Assembly (NCBI GenBank): GCA_944322635.1 | Contig: CALUPL010000038.1 | Location: 1-32,796, forward strand | Direction: 5' to 3' | Source: an uncultured Mailhella sp. | GTDB taxonomy: Bacteria; Desulfobacterota; Desulfovibrionia; Desulfovibrionales; Desulfovibrionaceae | DNA: 32,796 nt | Part shown: positions 1 through 8,514 of the stretch, piece by piece | How the letters are laid out: every line of letters starts with the position of its first letter | Numbering within the stretch: the first letter of the stretch is position 1 | Program-made: the position numbers and the translations under genes | The notes under the pieces: generated by a model | The model's database searches: none | What the model saw: the letters and a program-made list of their open reading frames with translations, nothing else | Told to the model about the DNA's origin: nothing

Positions 1-908
1 AGCAGATGGCGCAGCCTGTCCGCCATGGGACCGGGACGGCCGTCGCCTACAGGCTTGCCGTTGTAGTGCGTGACCGCCACGCACTCGCATGTAGTACCAA
101 GTACCAGAATCTCGGAAGCCTGTTCCACTATTTCTTCAGTGATATCAGTGATAACTACGGGCATGAAGTCTCTGGCGAGTTCCATGGCCCGTATGGCGGT
201 GGTACCGGGAAGCGCATGCCGGAACTGCGGCATGAGCATGCGGCCGTCTCTGTCCACCAGCGCAACGTTGGCAATGGCCGCCTCTGCAAGAAAGCCCTCA
301 TCGTCGAAGGAAAAGGTGAGGTCCACGCCCTTTTCCCTGGCTTCCTTCGCCATGAGCGCATTGGCGAGATAATTGGTGGATTTTATCTGCGCAAGCCATT
401 CCTGCTTGGCCGGAACTGCGCTTCTTGCCGCCGTAAGGCCCTTCTCCCAGAAGGACTCGGGAAGGGGATGCCCCTTGGTGGCCACTATGTACAGGCTGCT
501 CTGCGGGCATTCCGCAGGATCCACGCCGAGCCCACCGCAGCCGCGGCCGAGCAGCACCTTGAGTCCTCCGTAAGGCTCGCCGCCGACTCTTGCCACATCA
601 AGCATGATTGAGCGTACCTCCTCCCACGGACAGGGAGGAACCAGCGACAGCGTGGAGGCGGAATGCTTCATGCGCTCAAGATGGGCGTCGAGCTGCACGA
701 TGCGGCCTTCAAGGAAGGTAAGACTTTCAAAAATGGCGTCGCCGCGGTGTACCATGTGGTCATCCAGCGGAACAAGCAGCAGACGGGCATCCCGGCAGAC
801 GGCCCCCATGCGATGCTCGTAAAAGGCCGTGACATTGGCCGCGCCTTTGCGCGGCAGCTCCATGAGCTTCGCCGTCCAAGCGGCGGCGTCGAGTACGGGA
901 ACGGACAT
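1..908 (-). CDS. Class IV PLP-dependent aminotransferase (BCAT/DAAT/ADC-lyase family), 3' end outside window
   Basis: The translated frame is open from the ATG at 908 to the window edge, giving 302 residues without a stop. It matches fold-type IV PLP enzymes. The Schiff-base lysine is K176 in AQIKSTNYLANALMA, E209 follows in DDEGFLAEAAIANV, and the PLP phosphate region is near LPGTTAIRAMELAR. The final visible residues GKPVGDGRPGPMADRL match the family's C-terminal end, so only a few residues are missing. The family includes branched-chain aminotransferase, D-amino acid aminotransferase and aminodeoxychorismate lyase, and sequence alone does not separate these here. The N-terminus is somewhat longer than in minimal PabC proteins. 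A GGAG lies 8 bases upstream of the start. It is read away from the HU gene, behind that gene's terminator, so it is probably transcribed on its own. Confidence 0.85.
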   Translation of the reverse strand, partial: MSVPVLDAAAWTAKLMELPRKGAANVTAFYEHRMGAVCRDARLLLVPLDDHMVHRGDAIFESLTFLEGRIVQLDAHLERMKHSASTLSLVPPCPWEEVRSIMLDVARVGGEPYGGLKVLLGRGCGGLGVDPAECPQSSLYIVATKGHPLPESFWEKGLTAARSAVPAKQEWLAQIKSTNYLANALMAKEAREKGVDLTFSFDDEGFLAEAAIANVALVDRDGRMLMPQFRHALPGTTAIRAMELARDFMPVVITDITEEIVEQASEILVLGTTCECVAVTHYNGKPVGDGRPGPMADRLRHL

Positions 909-1116
909 GACAATTCTCCATGACTGACCCGAAGGCCAGGATTTCCGCGCCGAAAAGGCTCAGGCTGCGGGCATGATCATTGCGCGGATAGGATTTCCGC
1001 ACGTCGCCTTCAATACGGGACGCATTCCGAAACCCAAAAACCGCCGCGCATATCAAGTAACATTGCTCTAGCTCAAAAAAAGTCGGTAGTACAGGCATGC
1101 CGTCCGATTTTCGGGC

Positions 1117-1147
1117 AAGAAAAAAGGCCTGCCGAAGCAGGCCCTTC
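1117..1147 (-). terminator. Intrinsic terminator of the HU/IHF gene
   Basis: On the minus strand a GGCCTGC/GCAGGCC stem with a TTCG tetraloop (arms 1126-1132 and 1137-1143) is followed by six T and then CTT. It lies just downstream of the HU-family stop at 1170. It separates that gene from the class IV aminotransferase. Confidence 0.85.
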
Positions 1148-1169
1148 TTGCATGGGACACCGCCCGAGA

Positions 1170-1475
1170 CTATGCCGCTTCGCCGCCGTTGAGTTCCATG
1201 CGGAACTTGCGGGAAAGACGGAACACCACTACCTTGCGCGGCGGCAGGGTGATGGATTCATCGGTCTGCGGGTTGCGTCCCTTGCGGGCGTTTTTGTCGT
1301 AGGCTTCAAACTTGCCGAATCCGCTGATGAGAAGAGCGTCATCCTTCTTGATGGCCTGCTTCATCAGTGCAAGCAGGTTTTCAACGATATTCTTCACTTC
1401 CGCACGGTTGCGGCCGAGATTCTTGTCATTGTACACCGCTTCCACAATGTCAGCCTTGGTCAGAGCCTTGTTCAT
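1170..1475 (-). CDS. HU/IHF-family DNA-binding protein
   Basis: This 101-residue protein has the HU/IHF fold signature: an N-terminal helical dimerisation part (LTKADIVEAVY), the glycine turn LLISGFGKFEAYDKNARKGR, and the DNA-intercalating arm with GRNPQT, whose proline is the kinking residue in HU and IHF. The C-terminal part, SITLPPRKVVVFRLSRKF, differs from textbook HU and IHF-alpha, so I do not assign a subunit. HU-family proteins bend and compact DNA and assist replication, recombination and sigma-54 activation. AGGAGG stands 5 bases before the ATG. The gene follows the HIT gene by 36 bases on the same strand, which suggests cotranscription, and ends at a strong terminator. Confidence 0.93.
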   Translation of the reverse strand: MNKALTKADIVEAVYNDKNLGRNRAEVKNIVENLLALMKQAIKKDDALLISGFGKFEAYDKNARKGRNPQTDESITLPPRKVVVFRLSRKFRMELNGGEAA

Positions 1476-1511
1476 GCTTTCCTCCTGCCATTCCTTCCTG
1501 ATACGGATTTA

Positions 1512-1931
1512 CTATTCCAGGCACGAGGCCACTTTCGCGGCCATGGCCTGCATGGCTGCGGCGTCGGGATAATTCCCCTGCTCCCACACGCCGAGCCCAT
1601 CCCCGTCGAAACGGGGAATGATGTGCCAATGGATATGAAACATGGTCTGCCCTGCAGACAATCCGTTATTCTGCATGACGTTGAACCCCGTGGCGCCGGT
1701 AGCCTTCATGACGGCCGCCCCTACCTTCTTCAACGCGGAGAACACCGCAGGAGCAATGTCGCAGGATACTTCAAGCATGTCCTTGTAGTGCTTTTTGGGA
1801 ATCACCAGCGTATGGCCGGGATGCACGGGAGAAAGATCAAGAAACGCCAGAACGGCATCATCCTCATAGACCTTCGCACTGGGAATATCCCCCTTTGCGA
1901 TAAGGCAAAAAATGCATTTTTCTTCAGACAT
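1512..1931 (-). CDS. HIT-family nucleotide hydrolase (HinT-like)
   Basis: The protein has 139 residues, normal for HinT. It begins MSEEKCIFC, where C6 and C9 are the first half of the zinc site seen in many bacterial HIT proteins. The histidine triad is H99-I-H101-W-H103 in FHIHWHIIP. Family members hydrolyse purine nucleoside phosphoramidates and aminoacyl-adenylates by way of a histidine-AMP intermediate in the cytosol. I chose the ATG at 1931 because the CxxC motif starts immediately after it and a GGAGG lies 11 bases upstream. The frame extends to 1988 with residues that do not resemble the family. The gene is read away from the radical SAM gene and is probably the first gene of a pair with the HU-family protein. 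Confidence 0.93.
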   Translation of the reverse strand: MSEEKCIFCLIAKGDIPSAKVYEDDAVLAFLDLSPVHPGHTLVIPKKHYKDMLEVSCDIAPAVFSALKKVGAAVMKATGATGFNVMQNNGLSAGQTMFHIHWHIIPRFDGDGLGVWEQGNYPDAAAMQAMAAKVASCLE

Positions 1932-2039
1932 GACAGTACAGACCTCCAAAGACCTTCCGCGTTTTTGACGCGGGGAAGACCTTGTCATCCTAAGCGCAAG
2001 CGATTAGAACATCAAGAGCTTTTCTCCCAAGGAAAAAAA

Positions 2040-3110
2040 ATGTCACCTCTTTTACCTCATTCCGGTGCTGCAGAGCCCTGCCGCATTCGTTTCAAAACAG
2101 GAACACGGCAGCACAGAGCGGATCGCATCATTCCGGTATTCCTGCCTTTTCTCGGCTGTCCGGGGCACTGCGTGTACTGTGCGCAGGACAGACAGACGGG
2201 AGCGGGAGATTCGGAAAATATTCGTCTCATCCTTGAAAATGCCTATGCCGCAACATCTCAACTGCCTGCCTGCCGCCAGGGCGAGGGTCGGGAACTGGCC
2301 TTTTACGGGGGCACCTTCACGGCGATCCCCGCTTCCGACCGCAGCTGCTGCCTGAATCTTCTGCGCAGACTCCGGGAAGAAAAACGCATTACGCACGCAC
2401 GCTGCTCCACGCGGCCGGACGCCCTTGTTTCCTCCGTTCTGAACGAACTTCTCCTGAACGGCGTGGATCTCGTGGAGCTCGGCATACAGAGCTTCAATGA
2501 CGAAGCACTTTCCCTTTCCCGGCGGGGCTATTTGGGAAAAGCTGCCGAAGAAGGATGCCTAAAAGTACAAGAGGCCGGACTTCAGCTCGGCATTCAGCTT
2601 CTTCCGGGAATGCCGGGAAGCACGCCGGAAGTCTTTCTTGCCGATGTGAAAAAAGCCCTTTCCCTCTCGCCTTCCTGTCTGCGCTTCTACCCCTGTCTCG
2701 TGCCCGACGGCACAGTACTCGCACGCTGGTACCGTGAAGGCCGATACCGGCCGTGGACCACGGAACAGACCGTGCGCACCCTGGGAGAGGCTCTTCGGCT
2801 TGCCTGGCAGGCGGAAGTTTCCGTCATACGACTTTCCGTAGCTCCGGAGCCCGCCTTCGACTCCGTCCTTCTCGCCGGACCGAGGCATCCGGCCCTCGGC
2901 GCGCTCATCCAGGCCGAAGCGCTTCTTCTTTCCGCCGAAGAAGCCGTGAACAGGCTCGGCCGCCCCCCTCTGCAGCTCACACTGCCGCGCTTCTGTCAGG
3001 GCTTTCTGTACGGCGACGGCGGATCTTTGAAAACACGCTGGCACGAGCTCGGTCTGGGTCCGAAAAACATCATTTTCGACAGCAGCGCCCTCGAAGCGAC
3101 GCTCTGCTGA
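2040..3110 (+). CDS. Elp3-like radical SAM protein
   Basis: The protein has 356 residues. The radical SAM cluster motif CxxxCxxC is C40, C44 and C47 in LGCPGHCVYCAQD, followed by the SAM-contacting ELAFYGGTFTAI and by VELGIQSFNDEALSLSRRG, both typical of the Elp3/HemN branch. Near the C-terminus, LLAGPRHPALGALI resembles the end of the Elp3 radical SAM module. The acetyltransferase domain of true Elp3 is absent, so a tRNA-modifying role is possible but unproven. AAGG lies about 8 bases before the ATG at 2040. The frame is open far upstream, but the region before 2040 overlaps two opposite-strand genes. The next gene is topA, with its own promoter after a 164-base gap. Confidence 0.85.
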   Translation: MSPLLPHSGAAEPCRIRFKTGTRQHRADRIIPVFLPFLGCPGHCVYCAQDRQTGAGDSENIRLILENAYAATSQLPACRQGEGRELAFYGGTFTAIPASDRSCCLNLLRRLREEKRITHARCSTRPDALVSSVLNELLLNGVDLVELGIQSFNDEALSLSRRGYLGKAAEEGCLKVQEAGLQLGIQLLPGMPGSTPEVFLADVKKALSLSPSCLRFYPCLVPDGTVLARWYREGRYRPWTTEQTVRTLGEALRLAWQAEVSVIRLSVAPEPAFDSVLLAGPRHPALGALIQAEALLLSAEEAVNRLGRPPLQLTLPRFCQGFLYGDGGSLKTRWHELGLGPKNIIFDSSALEATLC

Positions 3111-3193
3111 GTCCATCTGCCCCCGAAACGGGCTTTCGTGCCCGAGAAGCCCTGCGTGAGCAGGATAAATGCGTCATTTGTGCCACCCGGGAC

Positions 3194-3221
3194 TTGACGC
3201 ACCCCCCTTTTAACGTATGTT
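3194..3221 (+). promoter_or_regulatory. Sigma-70 promoter of topA
   Basis: TTGACG (3194-3199) and TATGTT (3216-3221) are separated by 16 bases and lie about 55 bases before the topA start. The predicted transcript begins near 3228. A short hairpin, GGAGG-CTCAA-CCTCC (3232-3246), would then form at the very 5' end of the mRNA. TopA promoters are often supercoiling-sensitive; nothing here tests that. Confidence 0.6.
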
Positions 3222-3274
3222 CCTTGACGACGGAGGCTCAACCTCCCTTTGAAATTCCTACTTGTGAGCGAGCT

Positions 3275-5602
3275 ATGGGCAAGGATCTGATTATCGTGGA
3301 GTCACCGGCCAAGGTGAAGACCATCAAGAAATTTCTGGGAAACAAGTACATGGTGCAGGCCAGCGTCGGGCATATACGCGACCTGCCCACCAGAGAAATC
3401 GGTGTGGATGAGGCCCACGACTTTGCCCCTCATTACGAAATCATCAAGGGCAAGGAAAAAGTGGTCCGCGACCTGCAGGACGCGGCATCCAAGGCCGACA
3501 CCGTCTATCTCGCGCCCGACCCCGACCGCGAGGGAGAAGCCATTGCCTGGCACATCGCCGAGGTCATCAAAAACAAAGCAAAGAACATCAAGCGGATTCA
3601 GTTCAACGAAATCACCTCCCGCGCCGTAAAGAACGCGCTGGAACATCCGCACGACATCAATCCCAACCTCTTCGACGCGCAGCAGGCCCGCCGTGTGCTT
3701 GACCGTCTCGTGGGCTACAAGATTTCTCCGCTGCTGTGGAAAACCGTAAAGCGCGGCATTTCCGCCGGACGCGTACAGTCCGTGGCTCTCCGGCTCATCG
3801 TGGAACGAGAGGAGGAACGCCTTGCTTTCGTGCCCGAAGAATTCTGGACATTCCGCGCCCTTCTTGCAGGTGCCACGCCCCCGCCCTTCAAGGCGGAACT
3901 CGTCAAAATTGAAACAGCCTTTGCCAAAAAACTCAGGGAACTTTCCGACTCCGGCGACAACAAGGAAAAAGACAGGGAAAAAAGCGCACGCAAGATTCTC
4001 ATTGCCAGCAAGGCCGCAGCCGACGCTCTGGAACAGGCCATGGCCGGTCAGCCCTTTGTCGTGTCGCAGGTGGAGGAAAAGGAGCGTTCCCGCAATCCTC
4101 TGCCGCCCTTTACTACTTCCACTCTGCAGCAGACGGCCAACCAGCGCATAGGCTTCACCTCAAAACGAACCATGGCCACGGCCCAGCGCCTGTATGAAGG
4201 CATCGAGCTCGGCGAGCGCGGCACCACGGCCCTCATCACCTATATGCGTACCGACTCCGTACGCATTGCCGATGAAGCCAAGAAAAGTGCCGCCGAATAC
4301 ATAGAACAGCGTTTCGGCAAGGATTACATGGCACCCGGCGGCAAAGGCCGAACCTTCAAGGGCAAAACCTCCGCTCAGGACGCCCACGAAGCCGTGCGTC
4401 CTGTCGATATCTCGCTGACGCCTCAGGACGTGAAGGATTTTCTCACTCCCGACCAGTACCGACTCTACAACCTCATCTGGTGCCGCTTTGTGGCCTCGCA
4501 GATGGCCGCCGCCACCTATCACGACACTTCCGTATCCCTGACCTGCGGTCCCGGACTGTGGAAGGCCAAAGGCGAACGTCTGCTCTTCCCCGGATTTCTT
4601 GCGGTCATGCCTCGTTCCGCAGATGAAGAGGAGGCCGCGCTTCCCGCTCTGCATGAAGGCGAAGTCGTCACGCTGCAGAAGCTGGAAAAGGAACAGAAAT
4701 TCACGCAGCCCGCCCCCCGTTACACCGAAGCATCCCTGGTGCGCGAACTGGAAGAACGCGGCATAGGCCGTCCCTCCACGTATGCCACCATCATTTCCAC
4801 CATCGAGGATCGCGAATACGTACGGCTGGAAGACAAGCACTTCGTTCCCACCGATCTCGGCAAAGTGGTCTGCTCCCAGCTGCGCGACCACTTCGCAAGA
4901 CTCATGGACGTGGGCTTTACCGCCGAAATGGAAAACAATCTCGACAAGGTGGCCGACGGAGAACTCGGCTGGGTGGATCTCATGAAGGACTTTTCCAAGG
5001 ACTTCAATCCCACGCTGGAAGCCGCCGCCAAAAACATGGCTCCGGTGAAGGGCGGACTCACTACCGACGTTCCCTGCCCCGAATGCGGCAAGCCTCTTGT
5101 AGTGAAGTTCGGAAAAAGCGGAGAATTTCTGGCCTGCACGGGCTACCCCGAATGCCGCTACACCACCAATTTCACCCGCGATGAAAAAGGCAAGATCATT
5201 CCTCAGGAACGCCCGAAGGAAGAGCATCAGAAAATGGGTACCTGCCCCAAATGCGGCGGCGACGTCATTCTCAAGCAGTCGCGCACGGGCAGCCGCTTTT
5301 TAAGCTGCTCACGCTACCCTGAATGCGATTACGCCGCCCCCTTCTCCACGGGGGTGACCTGCCCCAAATGCGGCAAGGGCACACTGGTGGAAAAAAGCTC
5401 CCGCAAGGGCAAGCTCTTCTATTCCTGCAACCGCTACCCTGAATGCGACTATGCCGTGTGGGACTGGCCCGTAGCCGAAACCTGCCCCGAGTGCCACTCG
5501 CCCATTCTGGTCATCAAGACCACCCGTGCGAAAGGCCGTCACATAGCCTGCCCCAATCCCAAGTGCCGCTACACAAGGGAACTCGACGAAGAACAGAACT
5601 AA
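3275..5602 (+). CDS. topA: DNA topoisomerase I (type IA)
   Basis: This 775-residue enzyme relaxes negatively supercoiled DNA by single-strand passage. It starts with the TOPRIM domain (LIIVESPAKVKTIKKFLG). The acidic Mg site is D82-P-D84-R-E86 in DPDREGEAIAWH. The active-site tyrosine is Y323 in ITYMRTDSVR, close to E. coli Y319. The C-terminus carries four consecutive zinc ribbons: three of CPxC...CxxYPEC form from about residue 600, and a last one with CPEC and CPNPKC. The ATG at 3275 is fixed by the start of the TOPRIM strand; the ribosome site is weak (GAGCGAG). A sigma-70 promoter and short leader precede it, and a strong terminator follows. It is transcribed separately from the radical SAM gene. 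Confidence 0.98.
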   Translation: MGKDLIIVESPAKVKTIKKFLGNKYMVQASVGHIRDLPTREIGVDEAHDFAPHYEIIKGKEKVVRDLQDAASKADTVYLAPDPDREGEAIAWHIAEVIKNKAKNIKRIQFNEITSRAVKNALEHPHDINPNLFDAQQARRVLDRLVGYKISPLLWKTVKRGISAGRVQSVALRLIVEREEERLAFVPEEFWTFRALLAGATPPPFKAELVKIETAFAKKLRELSDSGDNKEKDREKSARKILIASKAAADALEQAMAGQPFVVSQVEEKERSRNPLPPFTTSTLQQTANQRIGFTSKRTMATAQRLYEGIELGERGTTALITYMRTDSVRIADEAKKSAAEYIEQRFGKDYMAPGGKGRTFKGKTSAQDAHEAVRPVDISLTPQDVKDFLTPDQYRLYNLIWCRFVASQMAAATYHDTSVSLTCGPGLWKAKGERLLFPGFLAVMPRSADEEEAALPALHEGEVVTLQKLEKEQKFTQPAPRYTEASLVRELEERGIGRPSTYATIISTIEDREYVRLEDKHFVPTDLGKVVCSQLRDHFARLMDVGFTAEMENNLDKVADGELGWVDLMKDFSKDFNPTLEAAAKNMAPVKGGLTTDVPCPECGKPLVVKFGKSGEFLACTGYPECRYTTNFTRDEKGKIIPQERPKEEHQKMGTCPKCGGDVILKQSRTGSRFLSCSRYPECDYAAPFSTGVTCPKCGKGTLVEKSSRKGKLFYSCNRYPECDYAVWDWPVAETCPECHSPILVIKTTRAKGRHIACPNPKCRYTRELDEEQN

Positions 5603-5611
5603 AGACTCTTC

Positions 5612-5642
5612 AGGCCCCGGGAAACATGCCTGGGGCCTTTTT
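5612..5642 (+). terminator. Intrinsic terminator of topA
   Basis: A 10-bp stem with one G-T pair (arms 5612-5621 and 5629-5638) has the loop AAACATG and ends in a run of five T. It begins 9 bases after the topA stop codon. Confidence 0.92.
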
Positions 5643-5890
5643 CGTCTCCGCTGCATTTTTTCCGACAAGCGGAAGAACCAAAAAACATTTTCACGCGAGT
5701 CATCTTCTCAGTCGGCAATCGCTCTTTTCCAGCGGCAGACCGGAGAAGGACTTTTTCTTCTTGCAACAGTATTTTTTTGTTTCATGCAGCATACGTTTCA
5801 GCGTGCGAAGCAAAACAAAAACAGACTATCCCGAAGCCCCATTAAAACCATTTTTATTCCAACCATCAGGCAAAGCACAAAAAAATATTT
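5643..5890. other. AT-rich intergenic stretch upstream of the gamma-glutamyltransferase
   Basis: No credible gene is visible. The stretch is rich in A and T runs compared with its surroundings. GTTTCA occurs twice about 16 bases apart near 5780-5800. Since a sigma-54-type promoter lies at its right end, this is where an enhancer-binding protein would be expected to bind, but I could not define a clear inverted repeat. Confidence 0.4.
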
Positions 5891-5906
5891 CGGCACGAAA
5901 CTTGCA
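5891..5906 (+). promoter_or_regulatory. Sigma-54 (RpoN) promoter of the gamma-glutamyltransferase gene
   Basis: The sequence CGGCACGAAACTTGCA fits the sigma-54 consensus TGGCACG-N4-TTGCA with one change, at the first base. The invariant GG (5892-5893) and GC (5904-5905) are exactly 10 bases apart. The predicted start is near 5917, about 50 bases before the ATG at 5969, which has AGGAG 5 bases upstream. Such promoters need an AAA+ activator and usually upstream binding sites. Confidence 0.7.
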
Positions 5907-5968
5907 AAAACATCATGCGTCAAACGGGAATGGACAAAGTCCCATAAAACCCTACTCTAGGAGCACGC

Positions 5969-7714
5969 ATGAATATCTGTTTCAAACGGGCGGCAGTATT
6001 CGGAGCAGCAGCGCTCTGCGCTCTGCTTGCTGTCCCCCGCCACGGAGCCGCAGCCATGGAAACACCGACCTACTGTGCCACTGTTTCGCAGAGCACCAAT
6101 CCTCTGGCCACTCACGGCATGGTGACTTCCCCAAACTATCTGGCCACGCAGGCCGGTCTCGACATTCTGCGTCGCGGCGGCAATGCCGTGGACGCCGCCA
6201 TAGCCACAGCCGTCACTCTGGCCGTGGTCTATCCTCAGATGTGCACTCCCGGAGGCGACAACTTCTGGCTCATCTACAACGCGAAGACGAAAGAACTCCA
6301 CGGTCTGAATGCCAGCGGCCGCTCAGGTTCGAAAGCCACCATCGACTTCTACGCCTCCAAAGGTCTCACGGCCATTCCCTCCCGCGGCTATCTGGCGGCA
6401 AACACCGTTCCCGGAGCCGTCTCCGGCTGGGATGAGGCCTACCGCTACAGCAAGTCCGATCTCAAAACAACCATGCCATGGAAGGAACTCTTCGCCTCGG
6501 CCATCAGCTACGCCAAGGACGGCTTTCCGGTAAGCACTTCTCTTTCCTACTGGAGCGCCGTGAATGCCGATCCCGACGACAAGGTCTTCCGCGACCTGCA
6601 AAGGTTCCCGGAATTTGCCCGCGTGTTCATGAAGGACGGCAAGCCCCTCGTCACGGGCGACATGTTCCGTCAGCCGGATCTTGCCTCCACTCTGAGCGTC
6701 ATTGCTGAAAAGGGAGCGGAAGAATTCTATAAGGGCGGCATAGCAAAAAAAATCGTAGCCGACCTGGAAAAGCACGGCGGAATGCTCACGCTTGAGGACT
6801 TCGCCTCGCACAGGGCCGACTGGGTAAAGCCCATAAGCGTGAACTACCGGGGACTTACGGCCTGCAACCTGCCGCCGAACACGCAGGGCATGGCCTCTCT
6901 CGAAATTCTGAACATTCTGAACAACTTCGATGTGAAGGCCATGGGAGAAGGCAGCGCAGACTACTACCACGCCCTCATTGAAGCCACCAAGGAAGCCTTC
7001 ATCGACCGCGACCGGTATCTTTCCGACCCCGCCTTCGTGTCCATTCCTCTGGACAGACTGCTTTCGAAGGCACACGGCAGGGAACAGGCCTCGCGCATCG
7101 ACATGAAAAGGGCGGCCGGCCCCAAATCCCCTCTCGATCCCAAAGGCGACACCATCTGGCTCGGCGTGGTGGACAGCGACGGCAACGCCGTCTCCCTCAT
7201 TCAGAGCATCTATCACGACTTCGGTTCCGGCATCGTTGCCGAAGGCACGGGCGTTCTTCTTCAGAACCGCGGCAGCTTCTTCTCTCTCGACCCGAAGCAT
7301 GTGAACCGTCTCGAACCCGGCAAGCGCACCATGCACACCCTGAATCCGGCCATGCTTCTTAAGAACGGCAAACCCTATCTCGTGTACGGCACCATGGGCG
7401 GCGAAGGCCAGCCTCAGACTCAGGCAGCCATTGTGACCCGCGTGGTGGACTTCGGCATGACGCCGCAGGAAGCCATTACCGCCCCCCGCTGGCTCTACGG
7501 CCGCACCTGGGGCGCGGCATCCAACGACGTAAAGCTTGAAGGACGCATTTCCCCCGCCGTTGTCGAGGAACTGACGAAACGCGGCCATCCCGTAAAGGTC
7601 GTGGACGATTTTACCGACACCATGGGCCATGCCGGAGCCATTCTCGTTCGTGAGAACGGCGTGCTTCAGGGCGCAACCGATCCCAGAGGCGACGGACTCG
7701 CCGCGGGCTTCTAA
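5969..7714 (+). CDS. ggt: Exported gamma-glutamyltransferase-family Ntn hydrolase
   Basis: The protein has 581 residues. The first ~28 form a signal peptide (MNICFKR, a hydrophobic core, then HGAAA), so it is likely periplasmic. The body follows the family: LATQAGLDILRRGGNAVDAAIA, CTPGGDNFWLIY, and LNASGRSG. The expected self-cleavage nucleophile is T395 in GDTIWLGVVDSDGNAVSL, which would start the small subunit. Classical GGT has TTHxSVVD here. The TIWL form and the LNASGR motif point to the YwrD-like branch, so substrate (glutathione or another gamma-glutamyl compound or amide) is uncertain. Further conserved parts are GSGIVAEGTGVLLQNRG and MHTLNPAML. It stands alone between terminators and has a sigma-54-type promoter. 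Confidence 0.92.
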   Translation: MNICFKRAAVFGAAALCALLAVPRHGAAAMETPTYCATVSQSTNPLATHGMVTSPNYLATQAGLDILRRGGNAVDAAIATAVTLAVVYPQMCTPGGDNFWLIYNAKTKELHGLNASGRSGSKATIDFYASKGLTAIPSRGYLAANTVPGAVSGWDEAYRYSKSDLKTTMPWKELFASAISYAKDGFPVSTSLSYWSAVNADPDDKVFRDLQRFPEFARVFMKDGKPLVTGDMFRQPDLASTLSVIAEKGAEEFYKGGIAKKIVADLEKHGGMLTLEDFASHRADWVKPISVNYRGLTACNLPPNTQGMASLEILNILNNFDVKAMGEGSADYYHALIEATKEAFIDRDRYLSDPAFVSIPLDRLLSKAHGREQASRIDMKRAAGPKSPLDPKGDTIWLGVVDSDGNAVSLIQSIYHDFGSGIVAEGTGVLLQNRGSFFSLDPKHVNRLEPGKRTMHTLNPAMLLKNGKPYLVYGTMGGEGQPQTQAAIVTRVVDFGMTPQEAITAPRWLYGRTWGAASNDVKLEGRISPAVVEELTKRGHPVKVVDDFTDTMGHAGAILVRENGVLQGATDPRGDGLAAGF

Positions 7715-7733
7715 ACATTCCTTTCCTTACCTC

Positions 7734-7767
7734 GCGGCAGGGCGCGGCTCCCGGCCCGCTCTGCCGC
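7734..7767 (+). terminator. GC-rich hairpin after the gamma-glutamyltransferase gene
   Basis: GCGGCAG (7734-7740) pairs with CTGCCGC (7761-7767), extended inward by four more pairs including one G-T. No T-run follows, so termination by this hairpin alone is doubtful. The real stop is more likely at 7841-7885. Confidence 0.4.
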
Positions 7768-7840
7768 AGCAAAAGAATAAACGCAGCCTTCAGACAAAAT
7801 AAAAAACAAGCGGATACAAAAGACCCCTTCCCATCATGTA

Positions 7841-7885
7841 CAAAAGGACGGCGCCTCCAACACATCGAAAGCGCCGTCCTTTTTC
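7841..7885. terminator. Bidirectional intrinsic terminator between ggt and the sfsA pair
   Basis: AGGACGGCGC (7845-7854) pairs perfectly with GCGCCGTCCT (7871-7880), with a 16-base loop and a T5 tail on plus. Four A at 7842-7845 give a short T-run on minus. It serves ggt and probably also the minus-strand gene that ends at 8044. The rest of the 7715-8043 gap holds nothing else I recognise. Confidence 0.85.
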
Positions 7886-8043
7886 TTCTCATGCAGGCCG
7901 CGGAGCTGTCCGAGACCAGGCATGCCTTTCAAAAAAACTCAGAAGCACCTCTTGCCGACCGCCCTTCAACAGGCATGATACGGCCTCACTTTCTGATGTT
8001 CAAACCGGAGCAGGTCGAAAAACAAAACTTCCCCGTCTCGAAT

Positions 8044-8514
8044 CTACAGTTCCACTCGTCCGTCGCGACGTGCCGAATCTTCCGGTATGCGCTTCGGCTT
8101 CAGTCCCTCCACGGCGTTGCCGAGATCCCGCATGGCCTTTCCCATCTGACGGCCAAGACTTTCTCCGAGCGCCGCCGCTCCGTCACGGGCATCGTCCCAG
8201 GCCCGGGATACGCGCTCACTCGTGCGTTCCGCCTCAAGAATATCGAGCGTACGGGAACCGAGACCGTTAAGCCGGGCGCCGAGCGCCTCAAGACTTTCCC
8301 GCGTTACCCGGCCGTGCACAAAGGCCTCACGGACAAGAGGCAGCACCTTTTCCCGATAATCCGCCGCGGAATACGCATCGCGCAGCATCAGGAGCCCTCC
8401 GTATTCGGCGGGCGTTATTTCCGCCTCCTTCCACGCCCTGTGCTCCATGTACGTGTAGGCGGCAAAAAAGACGCACAACGCCGCAAGCATGACGATGATG
8501 ATGTTCTTACCCAT
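8044..8514 (-). CDS. Unrecognised small membrane-anchored protein
   Basis: I do not recognise this 156-residue protein. It begins MGKNIIIVMLAALCVFFAAY, one hydrophobic helix at residues 4-21 that looks like a signal anchor, followed by HRAWKEAEITPAEY. The rest is charged and looks mostly helical, without cysteines, metal motifs or repeats, and ends in an arginine- and glutamate-rich tail. The helix would place the soluble part in the periplasm. The ATG at 8514 is preceded by GGGAGGTGA with good spacing; a start further upstream would run into this ribosome site. It begins 26 bases after the sfsA stop on the same strand, so it is probably cotranscribed with sfsA. Coding character is good, but the function is unknown. 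Confidence 0.75.
   Translation of the reverse strand: MGKNIIIVMLAALCVFFAAYTYMEHRAWKEAEITPAEYGGLLMLRDAYSAADYREKVLPLVREAFVHGRVTRESLEALGARLNGLGSRTLDILEAERTSERVSRAWDDARDGAAALGESLGRQMGKAMRDLGNAVEGLKPKRIPEDSARRDGRVEL

Noticed and set aside
1050..1090. Possible minus-strand promoter (TTGAGC with an ATATGC 17 bases on) before the class IV aminotransferase
   Set aside because: The -10 match is poor and the leader would be long, so I do not list it as a feature.
1152..2039. Long N-terminal extension of the radical SAM frame
   Set aside because: It runs antiparallel through the HU and HIT genes, which are clear coding genes, so the open frame is only their shadow. The ATG at 2040 with its ribosome site is the start.
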